64,000 nucleotides of DNA. Source: Bradyrhizobium guangxiense (GTDB taxonomy: Bacteria; Pseudomonadota; Alphaproteobacteria; Rhizobiales; Xanthobacteraceae). The number at the start of each line of letters is the position of its first letter. The first letter of the stretch is position 1. The stretch is from the NCBI RefSeq assembly GCF_004114915.1, contig NZ_CP022219.1, positions 6,478,501 through 6,542,500 on the forward strand. Reading direction: 5' to 3'. Below the pieces are notes generated by a model. That model had not been told where the DNA came from. It did no database searches and was given only the letters and a program-made list of their open reading frames with translations. Below are positions 35,492-44,429 of the stretch, one piece after another. The translations under genes were made by a program, and so were the position numbers.

Positions 35492-37318
35492 TCAGTGACA
35501 CACCTCTGCATTGGCCTCGTTGCCGGGGCCGCCGCCACCGCGATATTCGAGATGGCAACCGCGGCTGACCGGGCGGCAGCCGGTGCTATTGCAGAACACC
35601 TGCCCGCCACCCGCGGCACGGCCGGCGCCAGCGGCCGCCGCAATCCCGCCGGCGGCGCCAAGACCTTCCACGCCTCCGGCAGCCGCACCGCCGGCCTGGC
35701 GACGCTGCCGCGCCGGACGGTCCTCGCTGTCGTCGCGGCGCGAGGTCGCGGAAGCTGCGGGCTTGGCGGCGCGCTTCTTCTCGCATTCATTGTCGTCGTT
35801 CAGCGCATAGCCGTTGCCGCAGACTATCCTGGTGCACTGGTCGCCATCGGCCTTGAAGCCGTGTTCGCAGACCAGCGGGCAGACCCGCGACGGCTTGGCC
35901 TTGACCGCATCCAGCGCATCCGTGCTTGCGACCTTCACGTCGAGCTTGGTGCCGGCATAGCGGTTGAACTGCGACAGCGAGCGCTGCGAAGACGCATTCC
36001 AGTTGCCGTCGGCTGCGCCTGAGAAGCAGCCGACGCGGCCAAGCTCGGTCTGCACCGACCGGTTGAGATCGGCCGGCGCGGTCGCCGGGGTCAGCGAGGC
36101 GACATTGGCGCCGGCAGGGCTCGCCGTGCTGGCCGGCGCCGCGCTCGGAGCCGCAGCGGCGAGGTTGACGCGCTGCTGCTCGGCCGCGGCGGCCTGCTGC
36201 TGCGCCTGCTCCTTGGCCTTTTGCGCGGCAAGCTGCGCTTGCTCGGCCGCCTTCGCATCGGCCGCGGCTTTGGCCTGCGCATCCTTCTGCGCACCGAGGG
36301 CGGCGAGGCGATCGCGTTCGGCCTCGGCCTGCTTCGCCTTCGCGATCGCCGCTGCGTGGGCCTGCTCGGCACCGATCTTCTCAACCTGGAGCTTGGCAAG
36401 GCTCGCATAGAAGCCATCGGGATGCTGGGCGAGGAAGGCATCCCATGCCGCCTTGTTGCCGACCTGGAGCGCGAGTTCGTAGTCGCGGCGGATATCGGCC
36501 TGCGGGGTCGCCACGGGCATCCCCGGTGCTGCAACCGCCACCTTCACTGGCACCAGTGGCACGTCTTCGCCGCCGAGCGAGCCGTAGACGAACGGCTCCT
36601 GCTTGTTGCCGGTCGACTTGAGCACGTCGTCGCGCACGTAGCCGAAGGCGCGGCGAACGTCGAGACCCGGCGTCGTCAAATGCCGCGACAGCGCCACCGT
36701 AAAGGGACTGTTGGCGCCGTCGCCATCCTGCGCCGTGAAGCCCGCCTTCGCCGCATAGGCGATCAGCGTGTTAGGGCTGTTCGGCTCAACCTGGGCCAGG
36801 CCACGGCCGATGGCGCGCGAGACCGCCGTGCGCTTCATCCCCTTGCCGAACGGATTGTCGCGGCACGCATCCAGAATGACGAGACGAAGCTGCTTCGCAG
36901 GCTCGATGGCAATGAGGATGCGGTCGAGCGAGAGCGCCTCATCGTAAACGTCGGTGTCGCGCTCGAGCTTGGCGTCGACCGGGATCAGATAATTCGAACC
37001 TTCGACCTCCAGGCCGTGGCCGGCATAATAGACCACGGCAATGTCAGCCGTGCGGGTCGCGTCGGCAAAGTCGCGCAGCACGCGCCGCGTATCCAGGGCC
37101 GACAGGTCGTGCCGGTAATCGACGCTGTCGAAACCGGCGTCCTTCAGCGTCTTCGCCATCACCGCCCCGTCATTGATGGGGTTGGTGAGCGTCGGCGCGT
37201 GCTGATAGGCCGAGTTGGCGAGCACCAGCGCGACGCGCTTACCGGCGAAAGCGGGATCCGTGCCGAACAGCAGCATTGAGGCAAGGAGAAGCGGGCAAAG
37301 TCTGAGCAGTTTACGCAT
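35492..37318 (-). CDS. Caspase-like (peptidase C14) exported protein with coiled coil and Cys-rich tail
   Basis: 608 residues from ATG 37318 (CGGAAG upstream); the frame is open to 37693 without similarity. Signal peptide 1-25 (LLRLCPLLLASMLLFGTDPAFA). Caspase/p20-like domain about 26-260 with catalytic His101 (YYAGHGLEVEG) and Cys152 (VILDACRDNPF). Residues about 290-410 contain a QVGNKAAWDAFLAQHPDGFYASLAKLQ repeat-like helix and an Ala/Gln/Lys-rich coiled coil. The C-terminus has a possible peptidoglycan-binding-like segment (ELGRVGCFSGAADGNWNASSQRSL) and four or more cysteine pairs. Probably a periplasmic protease-like protein; substrate and trigger unknown. Confidence 0.85.
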   Translation of the reverse strand: MRKLLRLCPLLLASMLLFGTDPAFAGKRVALVLANSAYQHAPTLTNPINDGAVMAKTLKDAGFDSVDYRHDLSALDTRRVLRDFADATRTADIAVVYYAGHGLEVEGSNYLIPVDAKLERDTDVYDEALSLDRILIAIEPAKQLRLVILDACRDNPFGKGMKRTAVSRAIGRGLAQVEPNSPNTLIAYAAKAGFTAQDGDGANSPFTVALSRHLTTPGLDVRRAFGYVRDDVLKSTGNKQEPFVYGSLGGEDVPLVPVKVAVAAPGMPVATPQADIRRDYELALQVGNKAAWDAFLAQHPDGFYASLAKLQVEKIGAEQAHAAAIAKAKQAEAERDRLAALGAQKDAQAKAAADAKAAEQAQLAAQKAKEQAQQQAAAAEQQRVNLAAAAPSAAPASTASPAGANVASLTPATAPADLNRSVQTELGRVGCFSGAADGNWNASSQRSLSQFNRYAGTKLDVKVASTDALDAVKAKPSRVCPLVCEHGFKADGDQCTRIVCGNGYALNDDNECEKKRAAKPAASATSRRDDSEDRPARQRRQAGGAAAGGVEGLGAAGGIAAAAGAGRAAGGGQVFCNSTGCRPVSRGCHLEYRGGGGPGNEANAEVCH

Positions 37319-37493
37319 GACAAAACTTCCGAAGGTCGGGCCGTTCGAGTCCTTTTGGGAGCGCTTGAGCGGGATCTGGCGCATGCATTGATGGAGGTCG
37401 CGAAGGCTGCGCCGACGATGGGTTGAAAGCCCTCTTTGATTGTCACGCCAACGCGGCCACGGTTCGCGGCGAGGCCAGCGCGCCAAAGTTTCC

Positions 37494-37922
37494 TTAACCA
37501 TCACCGACATGCCCCCGATATTGCGGTAGATTGTCTGTAATTTCGTGCCAAGGCGCCTTCGAGGCCACGAAAATATGGGCGCTCGGCCGGATCGAGGGGG
37601 CGTCGACCAGGGTTCCCATGGCGACATGGACCCATTGTCCCTCACGCACCCGGGAATAGAGCAGCGAGCCGCATCGGCCACAATGGGCGTCATGGGTGGT
37701 GTCGTCGCCGAAAATCATCCGCTGGTCCCCACCCTGGACAATGCGGAGCTTGTGTTGCGCGATGCCGGCGAACGGCTTGAAGGCGGAGCCGGTGGTGCGA
37801 CGGCAGTTCGAGCAGTGACAGTTCATCGCATAGGAGAAAGCGTCGGCCACCTCGAAGCGCACGGTGCGGCAATAGCATTCGCCGATCAGGATGCGAGCGT
37901 TCGAATTGTCTGATCCGGTCAT
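37494..37922 (-). CDS. GFA-family (glutathione-dependent formaldehyde-activating-like) protein
   Basis: 142 residues from ATG 37922 (MTGSDNSNARI). Zinc-binding GFA fold with GECYCRTVRFEV, NCHCSNCRRTTGSAF and DAHCGRCGSLLYSRV, the cysteine pattern of S-hydroxymethylglutathione synthase-like proteins. The family is broad and most members are not proven to act on formaldehyde. Stands alone. Confidence 0.85.
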   Translation of the reverse strand: MTGSDNSNARILIGECYCRTVRFEVADAFSYAMNCHCSNCRRTTGSAFKPFAGIAQHKLRIVQGGDQRMIFGDDTTHDAHCGRCGSLLYSRVREGQWVHVAMGTLVDAPSIRPSAHIFVASKAPWHEITDNLPQYRGHVGDG

Positions 37923-38014
37923 GGCAAGCCTCGATGCAAAATCGCTGACACAGCCATAGCGCATTTTGACCTATACGACTAAGTTCGCCCCAAGCCATCA
38001 TGAAGGGATGACCC

Positions 38015-38389
38015 ATGAGCCAGAAGCGTTCGAGCGTCGAAGCTGTCGTGCAGTCCTATTTTGACGGCCTTTACGAGGGCGACGCCGAAAAGCTCGGCGC
38101 CATCTTCCATCCTTCAGCGGATTTGCGCTGGGTCGAGAAGGGTGAATTGCAGGTGCTGACCGTGCCGGACTGGCTCGACCGTGTCCGCAAGCGCCCGTCC
38201 GGCAAGGCCGAAGGCAAGCCGCGCGAGGACTTCATCGTCACCATCGACCGCTCCGACGACAAGACCGCCTTCATCAAGGTCAGGTGCCAACTGCCCCCGC
38301 GCTATTTCACCGACTATCTGGTCGCGATGAAGCTCGCCGACGGCTGGCAAATCGTATCGAAGTCGTATCGGTATGACCTGAGGGAGTGA
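38015..38389 (+). CDS. NTF2-like/lumazine-binding-type small protein
   Basis: 124 residues, ATG 38015. Alpha+beta cone fold expected from SSVEAVVQSYFDGLYEGDAEKLGAIFHPSADLRW at the start and YFTDYLVAMKLADGWQIVSKSYRY at the end, typical of NTF2-like (SnoaL/Lumazine_bd_2) proteins. Ligand or enzymatic role unknown. Divergent from the GFA gene with 92 bp between. Confidence 0.75.
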   Translation: MSQKRSSVEAVVQSYFDGLYEGDAEKLGAIFHPSADLRWVEKGELQVLTVPDWLDRVRKRPSGKAEGKPREDFIVTIDRSDDKTAFIKVRCQLPPRYFTDYLVAMKLADGWQIVSKSYRYDLRE

Positions 38390-38456
38390 GGAGGCTCGCC
38401 CGAAATCGGACGCACTCGCTCCCCATTCTCTGTCATTGCGAGCACCGCTCTCGCCC

Positions 38457-38579
38457 CGTCATTGCGAGGAGCCCTCGCAACGAAGCAATCCAGAATCCCT
38501 CCGCGCAAAGACTCTGGATTGCTTCGCGGAGCCTGTCATCGGGCCGCGCTTCGCGCGGACCCGTTGGCTCGCAATGACG
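38457..38579. repeat. Palindromic element CGTCATTGCGAG / CTCGCAATGACG
   Basis: 123 bp with 12-bp complementary ends and strong inner arms GAAGCAATCCAGA / TCTGGATTGCTTC, plus hairpin CCGCGCTTCGCGCGG. An additional GTCATTGCGAG half-copy lies at 38432-38442. This 'GTCATTGCGAG' palindrome is widespread in rhizobial genomes. Confidence 0.8.
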
Positions 38580-38633
38580 ATGCGGATGAAGTGAGCGATC
38601 CATCTCCCACCTCCACTCGCCTGAAAGCTCTTC

Positions 38634-39491
38634 ATGCCTCTTGACCGACGGTCCCTGCTCGCCTCCCTCTGCTGGATGGCCGCATCTCCTGTAGTCGCAG
38701 CTGAGGCACCGCCCGAGCTCGAGGCCTATGAACGCGAGAGCGGCGGACGGGTCGGGGTCCATGCGGAAAATCTCGCAACCGGCAAGAAGCTCGGCTGGCG
38801 AGCTGATGAGCGCTTCGTCATGTGCTCGACCTTCAAGGCCTCGCTCGCGGCCTGCGTGCTGGCGCGGGTCGATCGCGGCGAGGAGCAACTCGCGGCCGTG
38901 ATCCCTTACGGCAAGGCCGATCTGCTGGAGTATGCGCCGGTCGCCAAGCAGAATCTCGCGGCCGGTACGATGTCAGTCGCCGAGATGTGCAAGGCAATCG
39001 TCGAGCTTAGCGACAACACCTGCGCCAACCTGCTGCTGGCGCGGGTCGGCGGGCCGGCTGCCCTCACGGCATTCTGGCGGTCGCTTGGCGACAGCACCTC
39101 GCGGCTCGATCATAATGAGCCCGAACTCAACCGCTCACCGCCTGGCAATCCCCAGGACACCACGACGCCGGCAGCGATGGCGGGCAATTTGCGGCGCCTG
39201 GTGGTGGGCGAAGCCCTGTCGCCGGGCTCACGTGCCCTGCTCACGGATTGGATGGTGAACTGCAAGACCGGCGCAAACAGGCTGCGCGGCGGCCTGCCCG
39301 CGGGCTGGACCATCGGCGACAAGACCGGCTTCAATGGCAAGGACGCGGCGGGGGACATCGTCGTCGCCTGGCCGAAGCCCGACACGCCGATCCTGATCAC
39401 GACCTATGTCCAGGGCGGCGCGCCGACCGCGGCGCAGATCGAAGCCGTGTTCGCGCGCATTGGGCGGATGGTGGCGGAGCGGCTGGCATAA
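38634..39491 (+). CDS. bla: Class A beta-lactamase
   Basis: 285 residues. Hydrolyses beta-lactams in the periplasm by a serine mechanism. Motifs: S65-T-F-K68 (CSTFK), S126-D-N, an omega-loop EPELN with Glu162 equivalent to Glu166, and K230-T-G (GDKTGFNG). Signal peptide at 1-23 with a twin-arginine-like start (DRRSLLASLCWM), so Tat export is possible, as in some other class A enzymes. No ampR-like regulator or mobile element is adjacent; it looks like a resident chromosomal gene. Confidence 0.95.
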   Translation: MPLDRRSLLASLCWMAASPVVAAEAPPELEAYERESGGRVGVHAENLATGKKLGWRADERFVMCSTFKASLAACVLARVDRGEEQLAAVIPYGKADLLEYAPVAKQNLAAGTMSVAEMCKAIVELSDNTCANLLLARVGGPAALTAFWRSLGDSTSRLDHNEPELNRSPPGNPQDTTTPAAMAGNLRRLVVGEALSPGSRALLTDWMVNCKTGANRLRGGLPAGWTIGDKTGFNGKDAAGDIVVAWPKPDTPILITTYVQGGAPTAAQIEAVFARIGRMVAERLA

Positions 39492-39539
39492 GCCGCGCGC
39501 ATTGACGTCGCAGTCGCTTCCGGTTCAAGACAGGCCATC

Positions 39540-41147
39540 ATGGAAGCGAAGTTCCAGACCTTTCTCATCCTGCTCGCCGTCCTGGCAGGCGTGGCGCTGG
39601 CCGCGCGCCGCTTCAACATCGCCCCTGCCATCCTGCTGATGCTGGCCGGCGTCGGCCTCGCCTTCGTGCCGGGCATGCCCGCGGTGGAGCTGCCGCCGGA
39701 ACTGGTTCTGCTGATGGTGCTGCCGCCGCTGATCTACTCGGCGAGCGTCGCCATGAGCTGGCGCGAGTTCAAGAACAATCTGCGCCCGATCGTGCTGCTC
39801 GCGGTCGGCGCCGTGATCTTCACGGCAGCGATGGTGGCGGCCGCCACACACTACATGATCGGCCTGCCCTGGACCATCGGCTTCCTGCTTGGGGCCATCG
39901 TCGCACCGCCCGACGTGGTTGCGCCGCTCGCGATCGCGCGCCGGCTCAACATGCCGCGGCGGCTCCTCGTCATCCTCGAGGGCGAAGGACTCGCCAATGA
40001 TGCCACGGCGCTGATCCTCTACCGCTTCGCGCTCGCCGCCATCATGGTCGGGCATTTCTCGTTGCCGCTCGCGGCCGGCGAGTTCCTCCTCATCGTCGCC
40101 AGCGAGATCGCCTTCGGCATCGGCGTCGGCTGGCTCTCCCTTCGCTTCCGCAAATGGTCCGGTGATCCGCAGGTCGAGCTGACGCTGTCGCTGATCACGC
40201 CCTACGTCTCCTACTGGCTGCCTGAGCATCTCGGCGGCTCCGGCGTGATCGCGACCGTCGCCTGCGGGCTCTATGTCAGCTGGAACGGCCCGCTGCTGAT
40301 CTCGTCGGCCACGCGGCTGCAAGGCATCTTTTTCTGGGACCTCGTGATCTACCTGATCGAGGGCGTGCTGTTCCTGCTCACCGGCTTCCAGATGCGCGCG
40401 CTCTACGAGAAGTCGAAGGCGTTCCCGCTCGACGACATCCTGATCGCGACCGCCGTGGTCCTGGTGATCGTGGTGATCGCGCGCTTCGCCTGGCTCTATC
40501 CCGCAACCTATCTGCCGCGAATGCTCAGCAAGTCGCTGCGCGCGCGCGATCCGTCGCCGCCATGGCAATGGCCGTTCGTGCTCGCCTTTACCGGTGTGCG
40601 CGGCGCGGTGTCGCTCGCGGCCGCGCTGGCGCTGCCGTTCACGCTGCCGGACGGCGAAGCGTTTCCGTATCGCGACCTGATCCTGTTCGTGGCCTTCGGC
40701 GTCATCTTCGTCACGCTGATCGGCGTCGGCCTCACGCTGCCGCCGGTGGTGCGCTGGCTTGGGGTCGCGGAGGCCGGCCGCAACGAACATGTCGCCGAGC
40801 ACGAGGCCGAGATTGCCGCCCGCCGCCAGGCCCTCGACGCCGCGCTGAAGTCGCTCGATGCAATGACCGCGGAGCAGGAAATCTCCGACGAGGTGATGCG
40901 GCTTCTGCGCGCGCGTCACGACATCCGCGTCAACCAGCTGCCGGATTCACTCGATCCCACCCACCACAACGTCTCCGCCGCGGGCACCGCGCTGACCCGC
41001 AACCTGATCACCGCCGAACGAAAATTCATCCACGACCTCCTGCGCGACGGCCAGATCACCGACGAGACGCGGCGGCGGATCGAGCGCGACCTCGATCTGG
41101 AAGAGGCGAGCTTGGCGAATCGGGAGTATCGGGGCGCGCCGCTATAG
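39540..41147 (+). CDS. CPA1-family Na+/H+ antiporter
   Basis: 535 residues with about 12 membrane spans in the first 410. Family motifs: LLMVLPPLIYSASVAMSWREFKNNLRPI, GAIVAPPDVVAPLAI and ILEGEGLANDATALILYRFALAA (the NDA motif that carries the ion-binding Asp), and FTGVRGAVSLAAALALP near the end of the membrane domain. The C-terminal 120 residues are a charged, helical cytoplasmic tail. Resembles NhaP/YjcE-type antiporters. Starts 48 bp after bla but has no functional link to it. Confidence 0.92.
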   Translation: MEAKFQTFLILLAVLAGVALAARRFNIAPAILLMLAGVGLAFVPGMPAVELPPELVLLMVLPPLIYSASVAMSWREFKNNLRPIVLLAVGAVIFTAAMVAAATHYMIGLPWTIGFLLGAIVAPPDVVAPLAIARRLNMPRRLLVILEGEGLANDATALILYRFALAAIMVGHFSLPLAAGEFLLIVASEIAFGIGVGWLSLRFRKWSGDPQVELTLSLITPYVSYWLPEHLGGSGVIATVACGLYVSWNGPLLISSATRLQGIFFWDLVIYLIEGVLFLLTGFQMRALYEKSKAFPLDDILIATAVVLVIVVIARFAWLYPATYLPRMLSKSLRARDPSPPWQWPFVLAFTGVRGAVSLAAALALPFTLPDGEAFPYRDLILFVAFGVIFVTLIGVGLTLPPVVRWLGVAEAGRNEHVAEHEAEIAARRQALDAALKSLDAMTAEQEISDEVMRLLRARHDIRVNQLPDSLDPTHHNVSAAGTALTRNLITAERKFIHDLLRDGQITDETRRRIERDLDLEEASLANREYRGAPL

Positions 41148-41987
41148 CGGCTTCGTCATTGCGGGCGCGACCGATCGCCTGTCGCAAAACTCTCCCATCG
41201 CCGCGGCGACAGCACCCGCAATCAGCTCCTGCCGCTCCGGCGAGTTCATCTCCATCTCCTCGTCGCGATTGATGATTGAGCCGGCCTCCAGCAGAACGGC
41301 CGCGCTTCTCGTTCGCGACAGCACCACGAGCCCGTCATAGCGATAGACGCCGAAATCCTTGTCGAGCAGCTGGCGCCGGTAGCGCCCCATCACCGGCAGC
41401 GTGTACTGGCTGGCATAGCGCAGGCCCTGCTCCTTCAATTGCCGGCCGATCATCCGGGCCAGCTTCAGGCTGGTGGCGAAGTGCGGATTGCGTTCGGAGA
41501 CGAACAGCGAATGGCCCGAAAAGCGGTCACTGAAGTAGCTGTTTGCGCCGTCGAACTCCCAGGCCTCGAGCAGCTTGTCGGGCACCGAATCATGGTGCAC
41601 CGACAGCAGGAGATCAGCCCGGGCGTCATTGGCGACGCCGACCCGCTTGAACAGGCTCGGCCTCGCCTTGCCGTCCGTGACGAGCAGGCGGGTTGCGGCA
41701 AAGCCCTCGGCCTTCAGTTTCGCCGTGATCAGGCGCGCAAGCCGGAAGTTGAAGCCGAACTCGGGGTCGTTGCGCGCGCTGAGCGCGCCATAGGAGTCCG
41801 GCGTATGCCCGACATCCACGACGATCCGGAATTTCGGCGCCTCGCATCTGGCCGGTGTCTGCGGCTGGTTCGGTTTGGCCTTCGCGACCGTTCGCACCGC
41901 AGCGGCCTCGCTGCGGCCGGCAGGCACGAGCGATGATAGCAGGATGGACGCAAGGACCCCGACTGCGATGCTCCACGCCCACGACAA
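41142..41987 (-). CDS. N-acetylmuramoyl-L-alanine amidase (Amidase_3)
   Basis: 281 residues from a TTG at 41987, which keeps the signal peptide (WAWSIAVGVLASILLSSLVPAG). Zinc amidase cleaving the bond between MurNAc and L-Ala in the periplasm. Zinc ligands and catalytic residues: His in VVDVGHTPDS, Glu in DPEFGFN, His in LLSVHHDS and Glu in VLLEAGSIINRDEE. No AMIN domain or regulatory helix insert is obvious, so it differs from E. coli AmiA/B/C. Its 3' end overlaps the convergent antiporter gene by 6 bp. Confidence 0.88.
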   Translation of the reverse strand: MSWAWSIAVGVLASILLSSLVPAGRSEAAAVRTVAKAKPNQPQTPARCEAPKFRIVVDVGHTPDSYGALSARNDPEFGFNFRLARLITAKLKAEGFAATRLLVTDGKARPSLFKRVGVANDARADLLLSVHHDSVPDKLLEAWEFDGANSYFSDRFSGHSLFVSERNPHFATSLKLARMIGRQLKEQGLRYASQYTLPVMGRYRRQLLDKDFGVYRYDGLVVLSRTRSAAVLLEAGSIINRDEEMEMNSPERQELIAGAVAAAMGEFCDRRSVAPAMTKPL

Positions 41988-42294
41988 GCCGCTACCCCGC
42001 TGACCAGAAGCGCCCCAACGGTACGCTCACACCTATTCCGGGCTGACTTCGCTCAGGAATTCGTTGTCCGCGGCGCAGCATGGCTGGTCCCAGGGGACGG
42101 ATGCAGAGCTTGATAGACTGACGCGAGGCGATGAGGGGGTCAACGGATCCGATACGGAACCCCCTGTTCTCCGAATGGAGCCGGGAATTTTGCGCAAGAG
42201 TGTTGCCGTCCGGTGACTGACAAGCAGGCAGCCTGCCTTTATTTTATGACGCAGATCATGGCTCGGGGTTACCTTTTTTTCTAGGGGAATTCTC
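41988..42294. other. Intergenic region upstream of outer-membrane protein gene
   Basis: 307 bp without a convincing gene, between divergently oriented genes. It holds the omp promoter candidate at 42217-42245, a short palindrome AGGCAGCCTGCCT at about 42225, and an A/T-rich leader with a run of seven T before the ribosome-binding site AGGGGA. Confidence 0.5.
42217..42245 (+). promoter_or_regulatory. Sigma-70-type promoter of omp gene
   Basis: CTGACA-N17-TATTTT: five of six -35 and four of six -10 positions match with optimal spacing. The predicted start near 42252 gives a leader of about 43 bases. A small palindrome (AGGCAGCCTGCCT) lies between the two boxes. Confidence 0.4.
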
Positions 42295-43065
42295 ATGAAG
42301 CGTTCAATTCTCACGGCCATCGCTGCCTCCCTTCTGTTCACCACGGCAGCCTCTGCTGCCGATCTCGCCGCACGACCCTATACGAAGGCTCCACCCCCTG
42401 TGGTTGCAGTCTACGACTGGACCGGCTTCTACATCGGCGGGCATCTGGGCGGCGCCTGGACCAACGAGCAATGGATCAACACCGCGAACACAACAGCGTT
42501 CGGCGACCTCTCCCCCGGCCAAGGTTTCTCCCAGCGCGGATCCGGCGTGTTCGGCGGCGGCCAGATTGGCTACAACTGGCAGGTCAATAATTTCGTGCTC
42601 GGCCTGGAAGGCACGATCTCCGGCATGGGCAACAAGGGCACCGTCGTCAACACTGTGTTCGGCGCCGGCCTCGATGACGTCTTCAGCTGGCGGACCGACT
42701 GGATGGCGACCGTGGTCGGCCGCGCCGGCGTCGCATTCAACAACAATCTGTTCTACGTGAAGGGCGGTTATGCTGGCGTGAACAACAAGTTGTCGGTCTC
42801 CGATACGGTCGGCGCCACCGGTTCCGGCTCCCAGACCACCTGGCACAATGGCTGGACCGTCGGCGCGGGCTGGGAATACGGCATCACGCGCAACTGGATC
42901 GTCGGCGTCGAGTACGATTACGCCGCCTTCCAAACCAAGAGCTATCAGCTTGCCGGCGCTGCCGCGCCCGCGGTCTATACGTTCGACGTGAAGCCGAAGG
43001 ACATCCAGTCGGTAGTGGCGCGGCTGAGCTACAAATTCGGCGGCCCGGTCGTCGCCAAGTACTGA
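42295..43065 (+). CDS. Outer-membrane beta-barrel protein (Omp25/31-like)
   Basis: 256 residues. Signal peptide MKRSILTAIAASLLFTTAASA, then AADLAARPYTKAPPPVVAVYDWTGFYIGGHLGGAW, the standard start of the rhizobial/Brucella Omp25-Omp31 (OmpA-like 8-stranded barrel) family. It ends YKFGGPVVAKY, with the C-terminal aromatic residue expected for barrel assembly. Strong AGGGGA ribosome-binding site, candidate promoter upstream and intrinsic terminator downstream suggest an abundant monocistronic product. Confidence 0.92.
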   Translation: MKRSILTAIAASLLFTTAASAADLAARPYTKAPPPVVAVYDWTGFYIGGHLGGAWTNEQWINTANTTAFGDLSPGQGFSQRGSGVFGGGQIGYNWQVNNFVLGLEGTISGMGNKGTVVNTVFGAGLDDVFSWRTDWMATVVGRAGVAFNNNLFYVKGGYAGVNNKLSVSDTVGATGSGSQTTWHNGWTVGAGWEYGITRNWIVGVEYDYAAFQTKSYQLAGAAAPAVYTFDVKPKDIQSVVARLSYKFGGPVVAKY

Positions 43066-43108
43066 CCCAAGGTTACAGGATCAACCGGCTTTTTCTGCTT
43101 GCTAAGAC

Positions 43109-43137
43109 AAAGGCCCCGACATCGTCGGGGCCTTTTG
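43109..43137 (+). terminator. Intrinsic terminator after omp gene
   Basis: AAGGCCCCGAC-ATC-GTCGGGGCCTTTTG: 11-bp stem, mostly GC, followed by T's, 44 bases after the omp stop codon. The classical terminator of the window. The A-stretch on the left also allows use from the opposite strand. Confidence 0.9.
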
Positions 43138-43263
43138 CTTGACCAACGTCAGACCCACCAGCCCAAGGCGCGACGAGATTTAGATGCATCGTCATCGCGC
43201 TTTAGGTTGTTGCTTGCGCATGATCATTCCGGAAAACCGCTTCGCACGTTTCCGGATCATGCT

Positions 43264-44160
43264 TTAAACCGGCCTCTCCCCCTTCACCGTCACGCGCGTG
43301 CCCGAGCGCGTATGCGGCCAGTAATCCCACATCGCGCGGTGCTGGGTGCAGCGATTGTCCCAGAACGCGATGGCGTTCTCGGTCCAGCGAAAGCGGCATT
43401 GGAACAGCGGGTTCTCGGCGTGCTGGTAAAGATAAGCCAGCATCGCATCGCTCTCGTCGCGGGGGATGCCGTTGATGTGGCGGGTGAAGCCGCGGTTGAC
43501 ATAAAGCGCCTTCTTGCCGGTGACCGGATGCGTGCGCACCACAGGATGCTCGGCGTGGGGGTAGGACGGACGGTCAGCGACGCCATAGTTCGCGTAGAGG
43601 CCGCGATAGATCGGCTCACCATCATGCAGCGCGGTGAGCCCATCGAGATAGGCCTTCATGCGGTCCGACAACGCCTCGTAGGCTGCGTACATGTTGGCGA
43701 ACAGCGTGTCGCCGCCGCGCGGAGGGCACTGCTTGATGTAAAGGATCGAGCCCATCGGCGGCTCGAGGGCGCAGGACACGTCGGAGTGCCAGCCCTCGCC
43801 GTTCGCCCGTGGCGAGTTCTTGTCGGCGTAGATCTTCATCAAGGCGGGGTCTTCGTCCTCGTGGGGTGCGGCGGGATGAAAATGCAATTCGCCGAACTTG
43901 CGGCCAAAGGCGAGGTGCTGCTGCGGCGTGATGTGCTGGTCGCGGAAGAAGATGACGAGGTTTTCGGCGAGCGCGCGGTGGATTTCATCCATCTGCTGGT
44001 TGGAACGGCTATCGCCATCGACGAGCTTCCCGAGATCGACGCCCGAAATCTCCGCGCCGATGATGGGAGTGAGCTTTTCGACCTGAAGCGTCTCGTATGG
44101 CGCGCCGTCCTCGGCGGTGTGGCGATAGCGCGGGCCTTGCTTGCCGGCGAGTGAGCTCAT
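43264..44160 (-). CDS. TauD/TfdA-family Fe(II)/2-oxoglutarate dioxygenase
   Basis: 298 residues from ATG 44160 (MSSLAGK; GGGAGA seven bases upstream; another ATG at 44178 is less well placed). Jelly-roll dioxygenase: iron ligands His125 and Asp127 (GWHSDVS) and the distal His in TQHRAMWDYWPHTRSGTRVTV, with the 2-oxoglutarate-binding Arg in the same stretch. Closest to taurine dioxygenases by overall sequence (IIGAEISGVDLGKL start), but substrate cannot be assigned: no sulfonate transporter is nearby. Confidence 0.9.
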   Translation of the reverse strand: MSSLAGKQGPRYRHTAEDGAPYETLQVEKLTPIIGAEISGVDLGKLVDGDSRSNQQMDEIHRALAENLVIFFRDQHITPQQHLAFGRKFGELHFHPAAPHEDEDPALMKIYADKNSPRANGEGWHSDVSCALEPPMGSILYIKQCPPRGGDTLFANMYAAYEALSDRMKAYLDGLTALHDGEPIYRGLYANYGVADRPSYPHAEHPVVRTHPVTGKKALYVNRGFTRHINGIPRDESDAMLAYLYQHAENPLFQCRFRWTENAIAFWDNRCTQHRAMWDYWPHTRSGTRVTVKGERPV

Positions 44161-44241
44161 GGCGTGTCTCCCGATCATTGTTGATTGGGAGGCATCGTAA
44201 CGCGCGGTGACAGATACGCAATCTGCACCGCAAACACAGCC

Positions 44242-44405
44242 GTCGTCCCGGACAAGCGCAGCGAAGCGGAGCGCAGATCCGGGACCCATAGCCACAGAAC
44301 TAGATTGGGCGAAGACTCGGAGTGACAGCCCGTCGTAACCACAAAGTCCTGTGGTTATGGGTCCCGGATCGGCGCGCGCTTTGATGCGCGCTTGTCCGGG
44401 ACGAC
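44242..44405. repeat. 164-bp palindromic element, family A copy 2
   Basis: Same ends as the copy at 13588-13737: GTCGTCCCGG...CCGGGACGAC, with CCCATAGCCACAG on one arm and CTGTGGTTATGGG on the other. The flanks of the left and right halves pair over almost the whole length. Located between tauD-like gene and ispG. Confidence 0.85.
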
Positions 44406-44429
44406 GGCGGAGTATCCGCGGGCGTAAAA

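Noticed and set aside
35492..37693. N-terminally longer caspase-like protein (733 residues)
   Set aside because: Signal peptide begins at the internal ATG 37318; residues before it have no similarity and run into the next gene.
44242..44405. CRISPR array or transposon ends
   Set aside because: Only one palindromic unit at the locus with no spacer-repeat periodicity, no cas genes and no target-site duplication visible.
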